Below are positions 29,533-35,636 of a DNA stretch of 35,636 nucleotides, one piece after another. The stretch is from Candidatus Nanopelagicales bacterium (GTDB taxonomy: Bacteria; Actinomycetota; Actinomycetes; S36-B12). Position 1 is the stretch's first letter; every line of letters starts with the position of its first letter. The notes beneath the pieces are model-generated. The model searched no databases. It was given only the letters and a program-made list of their open reading frames with translations, and was not told the origin of the DNA. The position numbers and the translations under genes are program-made. The stretch lies in assembly GCA_012103605.1 (NCBI GenBank), contig WLWL01000009.1, forward strand, positions 1 to 35,636. Direction: 5' to 3'.

Positions 29533-31567
29533 CGCGCTCCGAGGTTCCCGTCCGGTCCAGCAACGGGGTCAATCCACCCAGCCAGAAGGGCCAACCGGCG
29601 CCCAGAATCATGCACAGGTCGATGTCTTGGGCCTCGGCCACGACTCCTTCATCCAGCATCCGACGAGCCTCATCTGCCAGCGCGTCGAGAGCGCGGGCGC
29701 GGATCTGGTCCTCGTCGAGCACGGTGTCACCACGCTGATAGACCTCAGCCACGCGCGGGTCGAGCGTGGCTGTTCCGTCGTCGTTCCACACCCAGATCGC
29801 ATTCAGACCTTCATCCAGCATGCGTTGCAGATTGGGGGAGAGGTAGTAGCGGTCGGGGAAGGCCTCATGCATCGATGCCGACGTGTGTGCAGCCACGCCC
29901 ATCCCTACTAGTTGTAGGAGGGAGAACGGGGACATCGGTAGCCCTAGGGGATTCATCGCCCGGTCGGCCACCTCGAATTCGGAACCTTCGTCGACAGCCC
30001 GGGTGATTTCGCTGAGGTAGCGGATCAACAGTCGATTGACCACGAAGGCAGGGGCGTCGGCCACCAGCACGCAGGACTTTTTCAATTCCTTGCCCACGGC
30101 GAAGGCGGTCGCCACGGATGCGTCATCTGTCTTCTCTGCTCGCGCAATCTCGAGCAGGGGCATGACGGCGACAGGGTTGAAGAAGTGAAAACCAACGACG
30201 CGCTCGGGGTGCCGCAGATCCGAGGCCATGGCGGTCACCGACAGCGAGGATGTATTGGTTGCCAGGATGCAGGTCTCAGAGACGATGTCCTCGATCGCAG
30301 CGAACACCTCCTTTTTCACGGACAGGTCTTCGAAAACGGCTTCCAGAATGAATTCGGCACCGGCGAACGCAGCGACATCGGTGCTGCCGGAGACCAAGCC
30401 CTTGAGCCGACTCGCCTTGTCGGCCGAGACGCGTCCCTTGGCTGCGAGTGCATCGATATCTGCATGCACGCGACCGACACCGGCGTCGACCCGCTCCTGA
30501 TCGAGATCGGTCATCACCACCGGGACCTGCAAACGTCGAGCGAAGAGCATCGCCAACTGGCTCGCCATCAGGCCAGCGCCCACGATGCCGACCTTCGTTA
30601 CGGGTCGAGCTAGTTCCTTGTCGGGAACACCGACCGGTTTCTTGGCTCGTCGTTGCACCAAGTCGAACGAATATAGAGAAGCCCGCAAGTCATCGCCCAT
30701 GACCAAATCAGTCAGAGCGGTGTCTTCTGCAGCGAAAGCATCGTCTCGGTTGGCGGTCTTGGCAGCTTCCACAAGATCCAGGGCACGGTACGGAGCTGGG
30801 GTTGCCCCGTGGATGCGTGCGTCGACACCCGCCCGGTAGCCCGCGACGACCTGATCCCACGACTCGGTGTCCGCAGCAGGCCGGTCAATGCGTGTCCTAC
30901 CGGAGATGACGTCATCGGCCCACGCGAGCGACTGCTCCAGGAAGTCGGCGGGCTCGAAGACCACATCGACGACACCAAGTTCGGCGGCCTGTGCCGGCCG
31001 CAGTTGCTTGTTCTGATTCATCGAGTTGTTGATGATCACGTCCAATGCCCGCTGGGGCCCGATGAGGTGCGGCAGCAGCCACGCCCCGCCCCACCCGGGC
31101 ACCAGTCCGAGAAAGACCTCCGGCAGGGAGAGTGCCGCCGCACTGGCATCGAGGGTGCGGTAGTTGCAGTGCAGGGCCAGTTCGAGTCCACCGCCCATGG
31201 CGGCGCCATTGACGAATGCGAACGTGGGAACGGATAGCTCGCCGAGTCGACGGAAGACGTCGTGACCGAGCTTGGCGAACTCTTCGATGATGCTGGAGTC
31301 GGCGACGACTCCGATGGCGGACAGATCAGCACCCACCGCGAAGATGAAGGGTTTTCCCGTGACGCCGATACCGACGATGCCGGGCGTTGCTGCTGCCTCG
31401 TCAATGGCGGCCTGCAGTGACCGCAGACCCTGCGGACCGAACGTCGACGGGCGCGTGTGGTCTCGACCGTTGTCCAGGGAGATGAGGCCAAAAGTGCCGC
31501 TGGGGATGTCGACAAGCCGGAGATTGGCTTCGGTCACGACCTCGTCGGGGAATGCCACGTCACTCAC
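29483..31567 (-). CDS. fadB: 3-hydroxyacyl-CoA dehydrogenase / enoyl-CoA hydratase multifunctional protein (FadB/FadJ-like)
   Basis: Crotonase domain ([36 protein letters not shown]) and HADH domain ([45 protein letters not shown]). GTG start overlaps the thiolase TGA. Confidence 0.94.
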   Translation of the reverse strand: MSDVAFPDEVVTEANLRLVDIPSGTFGLISLDNGRDHTRPSTFGPQGLRSLQAAIDEAAATPGIVGIGVTGKPFIFAVGADLSAIGVVADSSIIEEFAKLGHDVFRRLGELSVPTFAFVNGAAMGGGLELALHCNYRTLDASAAALSLPEVFLGLVPGWGGAWLLPHLIGPQRALDVIINNSMNQNKQLRPAQAAELGVVDVVFEPADFLEQSLAWADDVISGRTRIDRPAADTESWDQVVAGYRAGVDARIHGATPAPYRALDLVEAAKTANRDDAFAAEDTALTDLVMGDDLRASLYSFDLVQRRAKKPVGVPDKELARPVTKVGIVGAGLMASQLAMLFARRLQVPVVMTDLDQERVDAGVGRVHADIDALAAKGRVSADKASRLKGLVSGSTDVAAFAGAEFILEAVFEDLSVKKEVFAAIEDIVSETCILATNTSSLSVTAMASDLRHPERVVGFHFFNPVAVMPLLEIARAEKTDDASVATAFAVGKELKKSCVLVADAPAFVVNRLLIRYLSEITRAVDEGSEFEVADRAMNPLGLPMSPFSLLQLVGMGVAAHTSASMHEAFPDRYYLSPNLQRMLDEGLNAIWVWNDDGTATLDPRVAEVYQRGDTVLDEDQIRARALDALADEARRMLDEGVVAEAQDIDLCMILGAGWPFWLGGLTPLLDRTGTSERVTGQRFLAPGVASLLT

Positions 31568-32754
31568 TTGGCGTCCTCCTCGACCCGCTCCCAGATCACA
31601 GTGCCGCCCATACCGAGGCCAATACACATCGTGGTGATGCCGTATCGAGCATCGGGGTTGGCTTCAAAGTCGCGAGCGAGGTTTGTCATCAATCGGATAC
31701 CGCTGGATGCGAGGGGGTGACCCACCGCGATGGCACCACCCATGGGGTTGACCCGCGGATCATCGTCGGCGATCTCGAAGTGATCAAGGAATGCGAGGAC
31801 TTGCACGGCGAATGCTTCGTTGATTTCGAACAGATCAATGTCGGCGATAGTCATGCCGGCTCGTTGCAAGGCCTTCTCGGTGCTTGGTACGGGTCCGACA
31901 CCCATCACTTCGGGCTCGACACCCGCGAAAGCGAACCCGACCATGCGCATCTTTGCGGTCAACCCGAGTTCGCGGGCCACCTCTTCGGATGCGAGGACGG
32001 CACCGGTGGCGCCGTCGGTCAGCGCCGATGCGTTGCCGGCGGTGACCCGTCCGTGCGGACGGAACGGAGTCTTCAATCCGGCGAGGCCTTCCATGGAGGT
32101 GCCCGGGCGCGGACCTTCGTCAGTCGTGACGTACCCCCAACCGTTCTCGGCGTCACGTGTGGCGACGGGGACGAGGTCGGGTTGCAGCAGGCCGTTGGCG
32201 TAGGCCTTGGCTGTCTTCTCCTGGCTCGCCACTGCGTAGGCGTCCGCACGCTCCTTGGTCAGGTGCGGGAATCGGTCGTGGAGGTTCTCGGCGGTCTTGC
32301 CCATGAGTAACGCTTCCGGGTCGACCAGTTTCTCGGCCAGGTAGCGGGGGTTCGGATCGATTCCTTCGCCCATCGGGTGATGCGTCATGTGTTCGACCCC
32401 TCCCGCGATCGCCACGTCGTAGGCACCCGCCATGATCGACGCCGACAGGGTGGTCACCGCTGTCATTGCTCCGGCGCACCAGCGGTCGATGGAGTAGCCG
32501 GGGACCGTGCTCGGGAGACCGGACAGCAAGGCCACGGATCGTCCGATGTTCATTCCTTGGTCGCCCGTTTGGGTGGCGGCCGCGACCGCGATGTCGTCGA
32601 TGCGCTCGGGGGGCAGTGAGGGATTCCTGCGCATCAACTCGCGGATGACCTTGACCATGAGGTCATCGGCCCGGGTGTGGGCGTAGAGGCTTCCGGCGCG
32701 GGCGAAGGGCGTACGTGCCCCATCGACGAAAACGACAGGCTGAAGGCTGCTCAT
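31564..32754 (-). CDS. fadA: acetyl-CoA C-acyltransferase (thiolase, FadA-like)
   Basis: SIDRWCAGAMTAVTTLSASIMAGAYDVAIAGGVEHMTH, NEAFAVQVLAF, NPMGGAIAVGHPLASSGIRL, CIGLGMGG. ATG with aaggag SD. Confidence 0.94.
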   Translation of the reverse strand: MSSLQPVVFVDGARTPFARAGSLYAHTRADDLMVKVIRELMRRNPSLPPERIDDIAVAAATQTGDQGMNIGRSVALLSGLPSTVPGYSIDRWCAGAMTAVTTLSASIMAGAYDVAIAGGVEHMTHHPMGEGIDPNPRYLAEKLVDPEALLMGKTAENLHDRFPHLTKERADAYAVASQEKTAKAYANGLLQPDLVPVATRDAENGWGYVTTDEGPRPGTSMEGLAGLKTPFRPHGRVTAGNASALTDGATGAVLASEEVARELGLTAKMRMVGFAFAGVEPEVMGVGPVPSTEKALQRAGMTIADIDLFEINEAFAVQVLAFLDHFEIADDDPRVNPMGGAIAVGHPLASSGIRLMTNLARDFEANPDARYGITTMCIGLGMGGTVIWERVEEDAK

Positions 32755-32788
32755 GAATGGCTCCTTGACGGCGGCGTGAGAGCCATAT

Positions 32789-32804
32789 GTTACTCGCTAG
32801 TAAC
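32789..32804. promoter_or_regulatory. Inverted repeat GTTACT-N4-AGTAAC upstream of fadA, candidate repressor operator
   Basis: gttactcgctagtaac: 6-bp perfect arms, 4-nt spacer, 34 bp upstream of the fadA ATG; overlaps a TAACAT hexamer on the minus strand. Confidence 0.6.
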
Positions 32805-34076
32805 TTAAGTTTCTACCCCCGTGAGAGCTTTCACCAGGCCCGGTGTGCAGAGATCGATTTGCCACTCTCGTGCCTCGCCAGCGGCGAGGTAGGCGCGGAT
32901 GCTGTCCTCGGTCACCGGGGCGGGGGGATCCCAACACAACCGACGCAACAGGTCCGGAGTGAGAAGGATCTCCGGTGCCACGCCCCAGGATTCGACCAGG
33001 TGGTCCAGCCACTCTCGAGCGGCGGCGAGGCGCTCGGCTGCCGCCGGGTCCTTGTCCGACCACGAACGTGCCGGCGGTGGACCGTCACTGCGCGCGGGAC
33101 GTGACGGCCACTGATCCTCGGGCAGGGAGCGAGCCTTCTCTAGCGCCGCCCACCATCGATCCCGATATCTCCGGGCAGCGCGGCCGTGGAACCCCTTGGT
33201 GGTCAACAACCTGGGCGCATCCGCAGGGTCGGCGAGCACGGCTGCCACGATCGCCGAATCCGGGATGAGTCGCCCGGGTGCGGTGTCGGTGTGCTGGGCG
33301 ATGGTGTCTCGCTCCTGCCACAGACCGCGCGCCAACGCCCACTGTCGAGGGGATCGCAACTTGTGCATGCCCGAGAGGCGACGCCACGGTTCGGGTCCCC
33401 TGTCTTTGGGCTGAAAGCCTCGAAGGTGTTCAAACTCCTGGGCGGCGATGTCCCATCGATCGGCAGCGAGAAGTTCGGCGTGCAGGGCATCGCGTAATTC
33501 GACGAGCACCTCGACGTCGAGTGCGGCGTACGTGAGTTGTCCCGTACTCAGCGGTCGCTTCGACCAGTCCGTTGCCCCGTGGCCCTTCTCCAGCTCATAG
33601 CCGAGCTCGCCGGCTACCAAGGCCGCGAGACTGACGCGTTCACGCCCCAGAATTCGTCCGGCAACTTCGGTGTCGAACAGCGCGTGAGGACGAAGGCCGA
33701 CTTCCTCCAGACACGGCAGGTCCTGGGTCGCGGCGTGCAGAATCCACTCGGATTCGCCGATCGCGTCGTTCAGGGAGGTTTGGTCCGGCACCGCAATCGG
33801 ATCGATGAGGGCGGTGCCGGCGCCCACCCGCCGCACTTGGATCAGATAAGCCCGCATGGAGTAGCGATATCCCGACGCTCGCTCGGCATCGAGCGCGACG
33901 GGTCCCGATCCCTGCTCGATGGCACGGGCGTAGGCCTGCAGAGCATCGGGGGTGTCGATGACCGGCGGTAGGCCGTCTCGCAGAGCTAAGGGCTCCAGCG
34001 GGGAAGATTCCTCGATGGTTTCGGAGTCCTCAATGTGATTCGAGTCTCCCGCGGACCCGTCCTTGGTGGCCGTCAC
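32805..34076 (-). CDS. ribonuclease D-like 3'-5' exonuclease with HRDC domain
   Basis: GPVALDAERASGYRYSMRAYLIQVRR, ILHAATQDLPCLEEVGL, FDTEVAGRILGRERVSLAALV, LTYAALDVEVLVELRDAL. GTG start at 34076 overlaps the DUF3000 stop. Confidence 0.92.
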   Translation of the reverse strand: MTATKDGSAGDSNHIEDSETIEESSPLEPLALRDGLPPVIDTPDALQAYARAIEQGSGPVALDAERASGYRYSMRAYLIQVRRVGAGTALIDPIAVPDQTSLNDAIGESEWILHAATQDLPCLEEVGLRPHALFDTEVAGRILGRERVSLAALVAGELGYELEKGHGATDWSKRPLSTGQLTYAALDVEVLVELRDALHAELLAADRWDIAAQEFEHLRGFQPKDRGPEPWRRLSGMHKLRSPRQWALARGLWQERDTIAQHTDTAPGRLIPDSAIVAAVLADPADAPRLLTTKGFHGRAARRYRDRWWAALEKARSLPEDQWPSRPARSDGPPPARSWSDKDPAAAERLAAAREWLDHLVESWGVAPEILLTPDLLRRLCWDPPAPVTEDSIRAYLAAGEAREWQIDLCTPGLVKALTGVET

Positions 34077-34666
34077 GTGTGGGTGGCCCGACGCCCACCC
34101 ACGGTGGCGACACCCGCCGGAACAGGAGGGAGGCCGGCAAGGGTAGCCAGAATCTCGATCCACAAGGACAGATCAACGGTGAGGTCGTCCTCAAGCGGTG
34201 TCCACGAAGCCCGAATCTCGACCAGCCCGTCACCCGGCCGCTCGGCCATGCTCCCGAACGAGGTTCCCGACGATACGGTGACCGTCCCGCCCACTTGGGC
34301 GACCTGGTGGTTGTCGAGGGCCTCGGTCACCCAACTCCACGCCACCTCGTGGATCAGCGGATCAGCCAGCAGTTCTGGCTCGACATCGCAGCGAGCGAAG
34401 ATGACGATGCGGTCGTTGCCTTCCCATTCATCCACGCCGTCGGGGTCGTGCAGGACGACGAATCGACCCGACGCGGATTCCACATGGGTTCCGACGGTCG
34501 CCGGTGAGCCGTCCGTCACTGCATCGGCGGTGAGGGTGAAAGCCTGCGGTGCCAGCCGTTGGGGCGACGGGGCCTGCTCGATCGCGAACTCCGGGCGGAT
34601 GGGCACATCAAGCAGGGGTCGCACGCGGGCCTCGAACGCCTCGTGGGGGTGGGGAACGCTGTGCAC
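34073..34666 (-). CDS. DUF3000 family protein
   Basis: FEARVRPLLDVPIRPEFAIEQAPSPQRLAPQAFTLTAD...SWTPLEDDLTVDLSLWIEILATLAGLPP; conserved position upstream of RNase D. Confidence 0.88.
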   Translation of the reverse strand: MHSVPHPHEAFEARVRPLLDVPIRPEFAIEQAPSPQRLAPQAFTLTADAVTDGSPATVGTHVESASGRFVVLHDPDGVDEWEGNDRIVIFARCDVEPELLADPLIHEVAWSWVTEALDNHQVAQVGGTVTVSSGTSFGSMAERPGDGLVEIRASWTPLEDDLTVDLSLWIEILATLAGLPPVPAGVATVGGRRATHT

Positions 34667-34672
34667 TCGTTC

Positions 34673-34678
34673 AGGCTA
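34673..34678 (-). promoter_or_regulatory. Putative -10 (TAGCCT) of a leaderless promoter for the DUF3000-RNase D operon
   Basis: TAGCCT-gaacga-GTG on the minus strand. Confidence 0.55.
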
Positions 34679-34757
34679 CGGCGAAGAGACGTCGCTGGCG
34701 GGTGGGCACGCCGACCGGGTGCTGAGTCCCTGGCGGGTGGCTTTGGTTCTGGCCTGT

Positions 34758-35216
34758 CTAATCGACGGGATCGTCGTCGAGTTCGAGACAGATTGAGTTG
34801 ATGCAGTAGCGCAGATCGGTAGGCGTCGGGTACCCCTCACCTTCGAAGACATGGCCGAGGTGTCCACCACAGGAAGCACAGCGCACTTCGGTGCGGACCT
34901 GTCCTAGGGATGTGTCCTGCAGCAAGACGACTGCGTCGGAGTCTTGCGGCGCGTAGAAGCTGGGCCATCCGCAGTGCGAATCAAACTTCGTCGTGGAGCG
35001 GAACAACTCCGCGCTGCAGGCACGACATCGGTAGGTTCCAGGCCGAGTGGTGTCGGTGTATTCGCCAATGAAGGGCGGCTCGGTTCCCGCCTCGCGCAGT
35101 ACCTGGTAAGCCTGAGCGCCGAGAAGGTCTCGCCATTCAGTGTCATTTTTGGTCACGGGGTACTCGGAGCCATCCGGACGACGGCCTCCATCGTGGGCAG
35201 GCGTGGACGAAGTCAT
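34758..35216 (-). CDS. msrB: peptide-methionine (R)-S-oxide reductase
   Basis: EPPFIGEYTDTTRPGTYRCRACSAELFRSTTKFDSHCGWPSFYAP...VRCASCGGHLGHVFEGEGYPTPTDLRYCINSICLEL. Start ATG at 35216. Confidence 0.96.
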   Translation of the reverse strand: MTSSTPAHDGGRRPDGSEYPVTKNDTEWRDLLGAQAYQVLREAGTEPPFIGEYTDTTRPGTYRCRACSAELFRSTTKFDSHCGWPSFYAPQDSDAVVLLQDTSLGQVRTEVRCASCGGHLGHVFEGEGYPTPTDLRYCINSICLELDDDPVD

Positions 35217-35241
35217 GCTCCATTCTCCCACGAGGACAGGA

Positions 35242-35636
35242 TCAATACGTCAAGGTCGTCACGAGGTCGAGTCCGTCATTCGCAGATCGCCATCGCGCGT
35301 CAGGCGGTAGGTCCTGTTCACGAAGGGCGTGACCGTCGTGGTGAATGTGGAATTCAATACGCCCGTCGTTGTCGTGTACAGCGACTGTGACGTGAGCAGC
35401 GGCGGCTTGACCGCACGCGAACGCAAGCCCTTCTTGCAGCAAGATCCCACCGGTTGTGCTTACCGGGGAGCTAAAGCGCCCAGCTGCCGGGGAGACATCC
35501 AGCGAGATAGAGACCAAGCCGAGCCACGGAGCGACGGTGGAGCTCAGTTCGCTGGCCAAGTTTGCGCCGCGACCGGGATCTTCGAAATCCTCCAAGACGG
35601 CCGCGCTCCACTGCAAAGCAGAAGTCAAACGAGCAG
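35242..35636 (-). CDS. Partial protein with degenerate HATPase_c-like domain (possible NarL-type sensor kinase C-terminus), truncated by window edge
   Basis: GGILLQEGLAFACGQAAAAHVTVAVHDNDGRIEFHIHHDGHAL resembles the N-box/G1 region (QEALTNAxxHAxAxxVxVxxxxDxGxLxLxVxDDGxG). The frame stays open to the window end. Confidence 0.5.
   Translation of the reverse strand, partial: ARLTSALQWSAAVLEDFEDPGRGANLASELSSTVAPWLGLVSISLDVSPAAGRFSSPVSTTGGILLQEGLAFACGQAAAAHVTVAVHDNDGRIEFHIHHDGHALREQDLPPDARWRSANDGLDLVTTLTY

Noticed and set aside
31552-32310. 252-aa plus-strand ORF antisense to the thiolase
   Set aside because: Shadow ORF of fadA; no motif support.

Overview
The window is a gene-dense actinobacterial core-chromosome segment. 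I assign 29 protein-coding genes: 27 complete, plus one cut at each window edge (sigA on the left, a kinase-like gene on the right). I found no mobile element, CRISPR array, rRNA or tRNA. Left to right: principal sigma factor with a Lys/Ala/Pro repeat tail (5'-truncated), DUF7455, topoisomerase IV ParE, beta-carbonic anhydrase + FprA-type ferredoxin reductase, a thioredoxin-fold protein + Apd1/sucrase-ferredoxin-like protein + ParC operon, pseudouridine catabolism (PsuG/PfkB kinase), DUF5998 + nucleotide pyrophosphatase-like protein, thymidine kinase, SepH (N-terminally shortened), MFS transporter, inositol monophosphatase, gamma-CA-like hexapeptide protein, DUF4193, DUF4235, DUF3093, dUTPase, DUF3710/OB-fold/DUF3159 operon, two TrkA proteins, TRAM-domain RNA methyltransferase, aconitase, DXS, FadB/FadA, RNase D/DUF3000, MsrB and a degenerate kinase-like ATPase fragment. 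I see no obviously new multi-gene system. The strongest unexplained signals are regulatory: a perfect 24-bp palindrome just upstream of aconitase, a recurring -10-like hexamer 6-9 nt from start codons (leaderless transcription, including two tight divergent pairs), a 16-codon uORF whose stop overlaps the dut start, and an operator-like inverted repeat before fadAB. Protein-level oddities are a SepH lacking its N-terminal part, a gamma-CA with a changed metal-ligand position, and a bis-His [2Fe-2S] protein start-stop coupled to ParC. All calls come from reading the sequence and the supplied ORFs; no searches were run.
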